Shown here in pieces: positions 16,467-24,856 of a stretch of DNA of 37,071 bases. Within the stretch, counting starts at the first letter, position 1; every line of letters begins with the position of its first letter. Location: contig JBEIJQ010000010.1 of the NCBI GenBank assembly GCA_040380145.1, positions 1 through 37,071 of the forward strand. The letters are read 5' to 3'. Made by a program: the position numbers and the translations under genes. Origin of the DNA: JBEIJQ01 sp040380145 (GTDB lineage Bacteria > Bacteroidota > Bacteroidia > Chitinophagales > Saprospiraceae). The notes under the pieces were generated by a model, which was given only the letters and a program-made list of their open reading frames with translations, ran no database searches and was not told where the DNA came from.

Positions 16467-19400
16467 ATGAAACACTTCGCTCTTCGCCTCGCATTCGGAA
16501 TTTCCCTTTTTGTCTTTGCCCTTCCTTTGCAGGGGCAGATGCTGAAGTCGTTCAACAGCGACCCCAAGTTTTTCTTGCGGGAAATCGACGATTACATGAA
16601 CGCGGGCAAAAACGAATATTGCCGAAAGGCCATATCCGAGTTCCAAGAGCTGTACAAAAAGGGAGCGGTATCCCCCGATGAGTTCAAGTCCATTCATAGC
16701 GTATGCGACAAGATGATCGCTCGAAAAATGATGGCGAACCCATATTTTTTGGACTATTTCACCGCCATCAACGGGTTGTTGGCCGACTCCCTGATGTCCG
16801 ACAAGTTGCTATCTCCTTGGAGCGGCGTCGCGGGTTCGATCTTGGACGGACTGCAGGGGGGGCGATTCAACGATTACGCCACCTTCTTGAAGTTTTCCAA
16901 CGACTTCTTTTTGGAAAAAGCGCTGTATTACACGCCCAATGGCCCGATCTGGAAGTGCACCTCGCCGGACTTTACCATCAGCTATGATTCGGGCAAAGTG
17001 GTGCTCGTCTATCCACAAACCGACCTCATTGGCATCCGTCTTTCAGACAGCATCTTTATCCTGCAGACCTCGGGGGCGTACTACCCGCTGCAAAACCTAT
17101 GGCAGGGCAATGAAGCCATGGTTACTTGGGACCGAACGGGCCTCAACGGCGTGCGATGCACCTTCCCGCGCTACACGATCAACGCCAAGGAAACCGGTTA
17201 CCGCGCCGCGCCGGCCACCTTGATACACCCGACCTTGTTCGACGGCCCCGTCACCGGATATTTAGAGGACAAGCTGGTTGTGAAAAGCCCCCAAATGGAA
17301 TACCAATATCCCCGTTTCGTCTCCTCCGACAAGATGGTGCTGAAAGACATCGGGGAACGGATCGAGTATGCCGGTAGTTTCCGCCTGAGCGGCGCCGAGA
17401 TCCAGGGCAGCGGCAGTGGTGACCTGCCGGCCGAAATACGCATTTTGAACGAAAGCGGCGAAGTGGTCGCCTGTGCACGATCATCGTATTTCTTGATCCA
17501 AAAAGGCATCGGCGTACAGTCCCGGCACGCAAAAGTGAGCATTTACATGGGCAAGGACTCCCTGTACAACTCGGACATAGCTTTCCGCTACAACGTCCCC
17601 AAGCGCATCCTCTCCCTGTACCCCGACTACGACACCGATGCTGCCACCCCTTTCGTCAACTCTTATCAAAACGTGGAGATCTTCGTGAAGGCTTTGGAAT
17701 GGAAGATAGACCAGTCTTTCATCAGCATCGGCGTACGGGAAATGGGCGGCAGTGGCAGCAGTGAGGTCAACTTCGAGTCTTCCGACTTGTTCAATATCCT
17801 TCGTTTTGAATACTACAGAGGGATCGCCGATTACAACGCCCTCACCAAAATCGGTCTTTTTTGGCGGGATTTGATGGCGTTCAAGGAGCTGGAAAACAAA
17901 AAAACGCTCGTGGACGGGGTCATGGTGCACACCAATGCAATCGACAAAAAAAAATACAACTTCTTGAAGGAAAAACTGCCCCAAATGGTGCAAAGTTTGG
18001 ATTCGCTGAAGGAACTGCTGCCCAATCTCGATCCTGTGAACAGGCAATTGCCGACCACCTACATTTCGTGGCTCTTTTTGTCGAACAAAGATGTGTCCGG
18101 CGTGGGCCGCCTGCTCGGAGACATGCAGACGGAGGGCTATGTTTTTTACGATCCCGACAGACAGGTCGTGACGCTCCGCGACAAACTGTTCTTGTACTGC
18201 GATGCGGCAGCCAACAACACCGACTTTGACTTCATCAACATCAAATCCGTTTTGCAGCCGCCCGCCATGCTGGCCGACATCGGCAAGAAAAAACCCGACA
18301 CCAAGAAAAAGAAATGGGCCGACTGGGAGGAACGCAAAAAACGGGAAATGGAAGAGGCCCTGAATGCCGACAAAAAACCCGCGTTGGACACCACCGTGGC
18401 CAATGCGCAGTTCGACCTGAAGACCGGCGCCATGAAAATATACGGCGTGGAAGAGGTGATGCTGAGTGATACCCAGTTCGTTTACATCGAACCCGCAACG
18501 GGCGAAATCGAACTCTTCGAAGATCGGGACATGCGCTTCGGGGGCATTCTCGGGGCGGGAAAAACCGTTTTCGTGCGCGAGAAAAACGATTTCCTTTTCG
18601 ATTACGAAATGTTCGAGGTCAAGGCCGATTCTGTTGATTTTTTGGAACTTTGGGTGCGCGTGTGCCGCGCGGACGGCTGTGAAATGGGCGATTATCGCCC
18701 ATGGTACGGTTCATGTTACATTCCCCAGGAATGCGACCTTTCGCAATCGTTGAACACGCGCTTGGAAAAATTGCAGGGTACGTTGTTCGTGGACGCTCCC
18801 CACAACAAATCGGGCCGGGACAACATAGCGATTTTCCCTTCTTTCGAATGCGTGAACACGCCATTTGCCTACTACGATTCCATCCCCGTCCAACAGGGAT
18901 CCAGAAAAAACAACGGAGAAGTACAACAGATTCATGGGGGCTCCAACAAAAGGGCCATTCAAAAAGGCGCTTACAAACGCGACAAGTTTTACTACCAGCT
19001 CGAGCCGTTCATCTTGGACACCCTGGACGCTTTCGCCCCCGAATATCTGCGCTTCAAGGGCAAGCTGGTTTCCGCCGGCATCATGCCCGTGGTCAACGAA
19101 CCGCTCCGGATCATGTGGCACGACCTTTCGCTCGGTTTCGATGCCATGACGCCCGGCGAGGGATATCCCATCTATGGGGGCAAGGGCCATTACACCGGAA
19201 AATACGAGCTCAGCAACTCCGGCCTGACCGGATTGGGCCGAGTGGAATACCTGGTCTCCAAGTTCAACTCCAAGGACATCGTCTTTTTCCCCGATTCCAT
19301 GACGGCCTCCTCCTACGGGTTCAACATCCAGGAATCCGACCTCAACGGCGTGGAGTTCCCCCAGGTGTCGGCAGATTCCGTTACCCTGAAATGGCTGCCC

Positions 19401-21449
19401 TACCAAGACGAGATGCGTATCCGTTCGGGTACGGTCAATCCCTTCAAAGTTTTCAACACGGGCAATTATTCTCTCAAAGGAGAAATGATCCTCACGCCCA
19501 AGGGGATCATCGGAAACGGAGAATTTTATTGGAATGACGCCAAAGTGCTTTCGAAAAAAATGCTCTTCGGAAAAAGCAGGATGGACGCCGATACCTCCGA
19601 TGTGTTCATATATGCCCTCAACAACCAGCTCGGCCAAGACGGGCTCGCGGCCATCAAAACACAAAATGTGAAAGCCCACTTCGATTTCGGCAAACAATTG
19701 GCGGAGTTTTCCTCCAACAACCCCGATCCCAACAACCAGAACACGGAATTTCCCCTCAACAAATTTTCTACCTCCCTCAGTGAATTCAATTGGGACATGG
19801 ACGCTCAAAAGATCAACATGTTCTCCACCATCGGGCAAAAGGGCAAATTCCTATCCGGCCCGCTCGATTCGCTGGCATTTTTGGGAGAAAAAGCCGATTA
19901 TGACTTGAAAAACAATATTCTGCAGGTAGAAGGAGTCGAATTCGTCCGCGTGGCGGACGCTTTTGTATATCTGGACGACAAACGGATCAAAATCCGCAAG
20001 GACGGCGACATGGATTCTCTGATCAACACCCGGATCGTCGCCGACACGGCCACCCGTTACCATGTCATCAACCGCGCCAACGTCAAGATCCGGACCGGCC
20101 TCGGCTACGAAGGCAACGGCTACTACGAGTACAATGTGGGCGACAAACCGCAGGAAATCCGGTTCGAAAAAGTCGGTTCCCAAAAACGCAAAAAACTGTA
20201 CATCACCGAGGGCAGCGGCACGATCACCGAAAACGCCGGCTTCATCCTCGACCCCAAAATCGGCTTCCACGGCAAGGCCGAACTCTCGGCCGACCAGCAG
20301 AACATCCTGTTCAACGGTTTCGCACGCCTCAACACCACCACCGTCCCCATCACGCCCTGGTTCAGCATCAACAACCGCCTCGACCGCAAAAAAGTGGTCC
20401 TCGAATACGATGTGCCCGTTACCCCAGACCGCCGGAAAATTTTCTCGGGACTGTGGTTGCACCCCCTCAACCGTTTGACCGGTGAATACGAACTGTACAA
20501 CACCGTCATGCATGTGCTCAAAGAAGGCGGCGACCGCGAGATCTTCACAGCCAAGGGCACCCTGCGCTACGACGCCCAACGCGACGAATTCGTTTTCGCT
20601 TCCGACACCTCCAAGCCGGAAACGCCGCAAAACCAAAAAATGACGGTTTCCGACAAAACGGGCAAAATCCTGGCCGAGGGCCGGTTCACTTTTTGGGAGG
20701 GCAAACCCGATTTCGTGGTCTCCACCGTCGGTTACGCCGAAGCCACCGCCGGCACCCCCAACGCCAAATTCACGCTTTCGCTCGGCCTCGGGTATTACCT
20801 GCCCGACGGCGTGGCCGCCAAACTCGCCGAACAGCTAGCCAATGCGGGAAGCCCCTTGGAAAACTTCAACGCCCGAAACCTCGAAAAGTACCTGCCCGAA
20901 TTGGCCGTCCCCACCGGCGCGGCCAAAATCGCCAAGGGCAAGGACAAAAGGACCGACGATGAAAAGGCCGCCGAGCTCAAAGCCAAAAACGCCCGATTGG
21001 AACAGGTCAACAAAGTCATCGGGGAAGTCAAGGACGGTTTCGTTCCCGATTTTTCCTTCCTCGGATTCTCCTTCTTTTTTCCCGAACTGAAAATGGAATG
21101 GTCCGACAAACACCAGACCTTCCTCACCAAAGACGCCCAGATCGGATTGTCCGCCGTGGGAAAAAAATCGGTCAATCGCAAACTCAAAGGCCTGGTCGAG
21201 ATCGTGCCCAAAAGCGAAAACAACGACGAGGTGTATGTCTATTTTGAATCCGACGAAACAGGTGACAAATACCTGTTCTATTTCACCAAGAACTATCTCC
21301 GCGTCCATTCCTCTGACGAAAATTTCAACGCATCCCTCTACAAGCTCAAGGGCAAAGACCTCGAACAAAAGGTCGGCGACGATTTTTTCTACATAGACCT
21401 GATGCGCACCGAAGACGCGCTAGCCTTTTTCGGTCGCCACAACCTGTAA
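16467..21449 (+). CDS. Very large secreted protein of unknown function (1660 aa)
   Basis: I do not recognise this family. The ATG at 16467 gives a signal peptide (FALRLAFGISLFVFALPLQGQ); a GTG at 16437 would bury it behind ten extra residues. No internal TM segment, no lipobox and no T9SS domain at the C-terminus (ends DALAFFGRHNL), so a periplasmic or outer-membrane-associated location is inferred. The body reads as long beta-rich segments with recurring D/G/Y turns; a Lys/Glu-rich linker at about 605-636 (KKKPDTKKKKWADWEE) and another at about 1488-1518 (KGKDKRTDDEKAAEL) split it into three parts. Lacks obvious short repeats. It follows prmA by 34 bp and precedes a lipoprotein by 9 bp, suggesting a joint envelope role. 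Confidence 0.85.
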   Translation: MKHFALRLAFGISLFVFALPLQGQMLKSFNSDPKFFLREIDDYMNAGKNEYCRKAISEFQELYKKGAVSPDEFKSIHSVCDKMIARKMMANPYFLDYFTAINGLLADSLMSDKLLSPWSGVAGSILDGLQGGRFNDYATFLKFSNDFFLEKALYYTPNGPIWKCTSPDFTISYDSGKVVLVYPQTDLIGIRLSDSIFILQTSGAYYPLQNLWQGNEAMVTWDRTGLNGVRCTFPRYTINAKETGYRAAPATLIHPTLFDGPVTGYLEDKLVVKSPQMEYQYPRFVSSDKMVLKDIGERIEYAGSFRLSGAEIQGSGSGDLPAEIRILNESGEVVACARSSYFLIQKGIGVQSRHAKVSIYMGKDSLYNSDIAFRYNVPKRILSLYPDYDTDAATPFVNSYQNVEIFVKALEWKIDQSFISIGVREMGGSGSSEVNFESSDLFNILRFEYYRGIADYNALTKIGLFWRDLMAFKELENKKTLVDGVMVHTNAIDKKKYNFLKEKLPQMVQSLDSLKELLPNLDPVNRQLPTTYISWLFLSNKDVSGVGRLLGDMQTEGYVFYDPDRQVVTLRDKLFLYCDAAANNTDFDFINIKSVLQPPAMLADIGKKKPDTKKKKWADWEERKKREMEEALNADKKPALDTTVANAQFDLKTGAMKIYGVEEVMLSDTQFVYIEPATGEIELFEDRDMRFGGILGAGKTVFVREKNDFLFDYEMFEVKADSVDFLELWVRVCRADGCEMGDYRPWYGSCYIPQECDLSQSLNTRLEKLQGTLFVDAPHNKSGRDNIAIFPSFECVNTPFAYYDSIPVQQGSRKNNGEVQQIHGGSNKRAIQKGAYKRDKFYYQLEPFILDTLDAFAPEYLRFKGKLVSAGIMPVVNEPLRIMWHDLSLGFDAMTPGEGYPIYGGKGHYTGKYELSNSGLTGLGRVEYLVSKFNSKDIVFFPDSMTASSYGFNIQESDLNGVEFPQVSADSVTLKWLPYQDEMRIRSGTVNPFKVFNTGNYSLKGEMILTPKGIIGNGEFYWNDAKVLSKKMLFGKSRMDADTSDVFIYALNNQLGQDGLAAIKTQNVKAHFDFGKQLAEFSSNNPDPNNQNTEFPLNKFSTSLSEFNWDMDAQKINMFSTIGQKGKFLSGPLDSLAFLGEKADYDLKNNILQVEGVEFVRVADAFVYLDDKRIKIRKDGDMDSLINTRIVADTATRYHVINRANVKIRTGLGYEGNGYYEYNVGDKPQEIRFEKVGSQKRKKLYITEGSGTITENAGFILDPKIGFHGKAELSADQQNILFNGFARLNTTTVPITPWFSINNRLDRKKVVLEYDVPVTPDRRKIFSGLWLHPLNRLTGEYELYNTVMHVLKEGGDREIFTAKGTLRYDAQRDEFVFASDTSKPETPQNQKMTVSDKTGKILAEGRFTFWEGKPDFVVSTVGYAEATAGTPNAKFTLSLGLGYYLPDGVAAKLAEQLANAGSPLENFNARNLEKYLPELAVPTGAAKIAKGKDKRTDDEKAAELKAKNARLEQVNKVIGEVKDGFVPDFSFLGFSFFFPELKMEWSDKHQTFLTKDAQIGLSAVGKKSVNRKLKGLVEIVPKSENNDEVYVYFESDETGDKYLFYFTKNYLRVHSSDENFNASLYKLKGKDLEQKVGDDFFYIDLMRTEDALAFFGRHNL

Positions 21450-21458
21450 CCGCTCCGT

Positions 21459-21992
21459 ATGCCCATCGAGAACTCCATCAGGAACTTTTGGTGCGAAACC
21501 GCTCTGGTCGGTTTTTTCCTGCTGCTCGTACTGAGCGGTTGCTGGCAGGGGACTGAAGAAAAGGCCGATGCCGCCCTGTGCCGCCCCGCTCCTTTTTTCG
21601 ACAAAAACATGAGTTTCGTCACCCGCCACCATGTGGAGTCGGATTCGTCGCGCTGTTCGGAAACCATCTCGCTCAAACAGGGCATTGATGTGTCTGTGAC
21701 CCAGGTCTGCGGTCCCCCGCGCAAGACGGTTTTCGAGATAGCCGTTTTCGACGATTACTCCAAGGCCGCGCTCGATTACCCCGAGGAAGCGGCACACTAT
21801 TTTTATCAGATCGCCGGCATCGCCCCCGACAAACTCTCCGATTTGGAAGAATGGGCAAAAGAATTGGGCCGCCACACCCCTGAACTGCAGGACGGCCGAC
21901 CAGCCTCTATCCTGGGCCACACCGTGCGCGTCGTGGGAGCCCAGTCCGCCCAATCGCTCCGATTGATGGTGGAAATGATAGAGGGAGGGTAG
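21459..21992 (+). CDS. Predicted lipoprotein, unknown function
   Basis: 177 residues. An N-terminal hydrophobic segment (TALVGFFLLLVLSGC) ends in a lipobox L-S-G-C with the acceptor at C28, so it should be lipidated. The mature part carries C-P/C-S/C-G cysteines, a beta-rich half (SFVTRHHVES..., DVSVTQVCG) and a helical half (YPEEAAHYFYQIAGI, LSDLEEWAKELG). No family recognised. It begins 9 bp after the giant secreted protein and ends the four-gene plus-strand run, so it is probably co-expressed and may anchor or assist that protein (inference). The start ATG at 21459 gives a slightly long n-region before the hydrophobic core. Confidence 0.8.
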   Translation: MPIENSIRNFWCETALVGFFLLLVLSGCWQGTEEKADAALCRPAPFFDKNMSFVTRHHVESDSSRCSETISLKQGIDVSVTQVCGPPRKTVFEIAVFDDYSKAALDYPEEAAHYFYQIAGIAPDKLSDLEEWAKELGRHTPELQDGRPASILGHTVRVVGAQSAQSLRLMVEMIEGG

Positions 21993-22027
21993 GGGTTGTC
22001 TATTTGGGGAATGCCCCTCAACACCCC
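21992..22027. terminator. Nested hairpin between convergent genes (possible bidirectional terminator)
   Basis: GGGG-TTG (21992-21998) can pair with CAA...CCCC (22019-22027, two-base bulge), enclosing an inner GGGG/CCCC stem (22006-22009 with 22014-22017). It joins the lipoprotein stop to the dehydrogenase stop. It lacks a T-tract, so the terminator reading is weak. Confidence 0.3.
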
Positions 22028-23373
22028 ATCACCACCTTCAAGTTCGCAAACTCCCGCAGGCCGTGGGCCGAGAGTTCTTTGCCATAGCCGGAATCCTTGA
22101 TGCCTCCGAAAGGGGTGCGGGGATCCGATTGCACGAGGCCGTTGATGGCCACGGTGCCGGCTTCGAGCTGCCGGGCCATGTGCCGGCCGCGCTCGGGATC
22201 GGCGGTCCAGACCGAGGCGCCGAGACCGAAGTCGGTGTCATTGGCCAAGGCAATGGCCGCCGCCTCGTCGGGCACGCGGAAAATCGCTGCGGCGGGACCG
22301 AACAGTTCTTCGCGGTAGGCGGGCGCGTTTTCGGGCACTTGCTCGAGCAGGACGGGCCGGAAAAAATTGCCCGGATGTTCGGGTCGGCCTCCGGTCAATA
22401 CGGCCCGGGCGCCGGCGGACAGGCTTTCGCCGACCTGCCTTTCGAGGTTGTGCAGCAAGTCGGGGCGTGCCAAGGGGCCGAGGCGCACGGACGGGTCCAA
22501 AGGCGAGCCCCAGGCATAGGTTTGGAGTTCCTCGGCGAGGCGGTCGCGGAAATCGTCGTACACTTTTTCCTGCACCACGAATCGCTTGGCCGCAATGCAG
22601 GCTTGTCCGGCGTTCGCGAGGCGGGACTGCGCGCCCATCCGGGCGGCAAGGGCCAGGTCGGCGTCGTCGAGCACCACGAAGGCATCGGAGCCACCCAGTT
22701 CGAGGACGCTTTTTTTCAAATGATGACCTGCCAGCGCGGCCACCTGGCTGCCCGCCCGCCCGCTGCCGGTGAGCGAAAGCCCGCGCACGCGGCGGTCACC
22801 GATGAGGCGGGCCGCTTGGTCGTTGTCGGCAAAAAGGTTTTGGAAAAATCCCTCGGGCCAACCGGCGTCGTGCACCAGCCGTTCCACGGCAAGGGCACAT
22901 TGCGGCACGTTGGGCGCGTGTTTGAGCAGGATCGCGTTGCCAGCCATCAGGGCAGGGGCCGAAAAGCGGAAAACCTGCCAAAAAGGAAAGTTCCAGGGCA
23001 TGACGCCCAGCAAAACACCCAGCGGCTCCACTTGGACCGTGGCGTGGGCGTACCCCAGCGGGACGGCTTCGGTGCGGAGCATCTCCTCGCCGTTTTCGGC
23101 GAAATGCCGGCATACCCGGCCACACTTTTCGATCTCGGCCCTGCCCTGCGCCAAAGGTTTGCCCATTTCCAAGGCCATCAGACGGGCCAGTTCCTCTTGG
23201 CGATCGGCCAGCAGCCCGGCGGCGCGCAACAGCGCGGCCGCTCGTTCGGCAACGGGCAGCGGGGAGTGCAAGGCACTGGATGCGGCGCTCAGGCGCCGTT
23301 CGATTTCTTCGGGCGAGTGGGTGCCGAATTCCGCGAGAACGGTCTGGTCGAAAGGGGATACGGAGCGGTACAT
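22018..23373 (-). CDS. NAD(P)-dependent succinate-semialdehyde dehydrogenase-like aldehyde dehydrogenase
   Basis: 451 residues, ALDH superfamily, closest in style to the short Sad/YneI type (about 450-460 aa). Oxidises an aldehyde, probably succinate semialdehyde, to the acid. Catalytic C259 (NAGQACIAAKR), general base E225 (LELGGSDAF), N128 (PWNFP) and the C-terminal FGGIKDSGYGKELS block are all present. Start placed at MYRSVSPFDQ (23373); the 15-residue upstream extension is unlike the family. It lies 63 bp after trmD on the same strand with no visible promoter and may end the guaA-lutA-trmD transcription unit. Substrate is inferred from the family only. Confidence 0.88.
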   Translation of the reverse strand: MYRSVSPFDQTVLAEFGTHSPEEIERRLSAASSALHSPLPVAERAAALLRAAGLLADRQEELARLMALEMGKPLAQGRAEIEKCGRVCRHFAENGEEMLRTEAVPLGYAHATVQVEPLGVLLGVMPWNFPFWQVFRFSAPALMAGNAILLKHAPNVPQCALAVERLVHDAGWPEGFFQNLFADNDQAARLIGDRRVRGLSLTGSGRAGSQVAALAGHHLKKSVLELGGSDAFVVLDDADLALAARMGAQSRLANAGQACIAAKRFVVQEKVYDDFRDRLAEELQTYAWGSPLDPSVRLGPLARPDLLHNLERQVGESLSAGARAVLTGGRPEHPGNFFRPVLLEQVPENAPAYREELFGPAAAIFRVPDEAAAIALANDTDFGLGASVWTADPERGRHMARQLEAGTVAINGLVQSDPRTPFGGIKDSGYGKELSAHGLREFANLKVVMGC

Positions 23374-23436
23374 GACGGCCGTTGCGAATGGAACGCCCGT
23401 CGGGAAAGCGCCGGGCATTGTGAAAGAATGGGCGGA

Positions 23437-24111
23437 TCAGTCCAACAGGTCGGGCCGCCGCTCTTGGGTGCGGCGAAGGCTCATTTCTTCGCGCCAAAGG
23501 TCGATCTTGGCGTTGTCGCCGGAAAGCAGCACATCGGGCACCCGCCAACCCCGGTATTCCGCCGGGCGGGTGTAGATGGGTGGGGCGAGCAGGTTGTCCT
23601 GGAAAGAGTCCGTTAGGGCGGAGGTCTCGTCGTTGAGCACGCCCGGGATCAGCCGGCCGAGCGCATCCACCAACACTGCGGCGGGCAATTCGCCGCCCGA
23701 GAGCACATAGTCCCCTATGGAAATTTCACGGGTGACGAAATGCTCCCGGATGCGTTCGTCGATGCCCTTGTAATGGCCGCAGAGGATGAGCAGGTTTTGT
23801 TTGAGCGACAAAGCGTTGCAGGCTTTTTGCTCGAGTTTTTCCCCGTCGGGCGTCATGTAGATGACCTCGTCGTAGGTGCGTTCGGCCGACAGTTTTTCGA
23901 TGGCCGCCACCACGGGTTCGATCATCAACACCATGCCCGCTCCGCCGCCAAAGGCGTAGTCGTCTATCTGGGCGTGGCGGCCCAGGCCGAAATCGCGCAG
24001 GTGGTGGACATGCACTTCGAGCAGGCCCCGATCGGCGGCACGGCGCATGATGGAGTGCGCAAAGGGACTTTCGAGAAGTTCCGGGACTGCGCTCAGGATG
24101 TCTATCCGCAT
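23437..24111 (-). CDS. trmD: tRNA (guanine(37)-N1)-methyltransferase
   Basis: 224 residues, SPOUT-class knotted methyltransferase making m1G37, which prevents +1 frameshifting. Visible: N-terminal MRIDILSAVPE, GGGAGMVLMIEP (56-66), CGHYKGIDERI (111-121) and the SAM-knot segment SIGDYVLSGGELPA (131-144), then a C-terminal helical domain (ALTDSFQ, YTRPAEYRG). It lies 15 bp downstream of the lutA-like gene. In most bacteria trmD sits with rpsP-rimM-rplS; here it does not, as is common in Bacteroidota. Confidence 0.96.
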   Translation of the reverse strand: MRIDILSAVPELLESPFAHSIMRRAADRGLLEVHVHHLRDFGLGRHAQIDDYAFGGGAGMVLMIEPVVAAIEKLSAERTYDEVIYMTPDGEKLEQKACNALSLKQNLLILCGHYKGIDERIREHFVTREISIGDYVLSGGELPAAVLVDALGRLIPGVLNDETSALTDSFQDNLLAPPIYTRPAEYRGWRVPDVLLSGDNAKIDLWREEMSLRRTQERRPDLLD

Positions 24112-24126
24112 CGGACGGAGGGAGGG

Positions 24127-24852
24127 TTAGTTGTCCCAGCCCGAAGCCAACACATCGACGAGGTGCATGGTTCGGATGGGCCTTTTGAATTTTTGGATGT
24201 AGCCGTCGAGGTGCATCAGGCAGGACAGGTCGGTGGAGATCAGGTAATCGGCGCCGGTGGCCACGGCGTTGTCCACTTTTTGTTCGGCCATGGCCACGGC
24301 GATGGGCTCGAATTTCACGGCGAAGGTACCGCCGAAGCCGCAGCATTGGGTGTTGTCCTGGAGTTCGACCAGTTCGAGGCCGCGCACATGGGAGAGCAGT
24401 TTGCGGGGGCCGGGGCCGATGCCACATTCCCGCAGTCCGCTGCACGAATCGTGGAAAGTCGCTTTTCCGGGCAGGGAGGCCCCCAGATCGGTCACGCCCA
24501 GGCGGTCCACCAAAAATTGCGAAAACTCGAACATCGCGCCCTGTACCGCTTGGCAGGCGGGCCAGTCGGCGGAGTCTTTGAAGTAGTGGCCGTAGTAGTT
24601 TTTGACATGGCCCGTACAGGAAGCCGAGGGAGCCACGATGGCCTCGTTGCCCGAAAAATCCCGCAGGAATTTTTCGGCGACGGCCCGGGCGTCCTCTTGG
24701 TAGCCGGCGTTGAAGGCCGGCTGTCCGCAGCAGGTCTGCTTGGGGTTGTAATGCACATCGCAGCCCGCCTTGCGGAGGATCTTGACCATATTGACCGCCG
24801 TTTGGGGGTACAGTTGGTCAACGAAACAGGGTATGAACAAATGGACTTTCAC
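24127..24852 (-). CDS. LutA/YkgE-like (Fe-S)-binding CCG-domain protein
   Basis: 241 residues with two CCG domains: QTCCGQPAFNAGY near residue 40 and TQCCGFGGTF in the second half, plus C-T-G and D-S-C-S motifs. Such proteins coordinate a noncubane or cubane Fe-S centre and form, with LutB and LutC, the L-lactate utilisation complex. GTG start at 24852, since KVHLFIPCFVD matches the family N-terminus and no in-frame ATG precedes it. It starts 4 nt after the guaA stop and ends 15 nt before trmD, so it is embedded in a guaA-lutA-trmD unit. No lutB or lutC is in this window, so a lactate role is not certain; other CCG proteins act in heterodisulfide-type redox. Confidence 0.9.
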   Translation of the reverse strand: MKVHLFIPCFVDQLYPQTAVNMVKILRKAGCDVHYNPKQTCCGQPAFNAGYQEDARAVAEKFLRDFSGNEAIVAPSASCTGHVKNYYGHYFKDSADWPACQAVQGAMFEFSQFLVDRLGVTDLGASLPGKATFHDSCSGLRECGIGPGPRKLLSHVRGLELVELQDNTQCCGFGGTFAVKFEPIAVAMAEQKVDNAVATGADYLISTDLSCLMHLDGYIQKFKRPIRTMHLVDVLASGWDN

Positions 24853-24856
24853 AGGA

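Noticed and set aside
22063..23616. 517-residue antisense frame over the succinate-semialdehyde dehydrogenase gene
   Set aside because: Shadow of a certain ALDH gene with catalytic Cys and Glu in the other strand.
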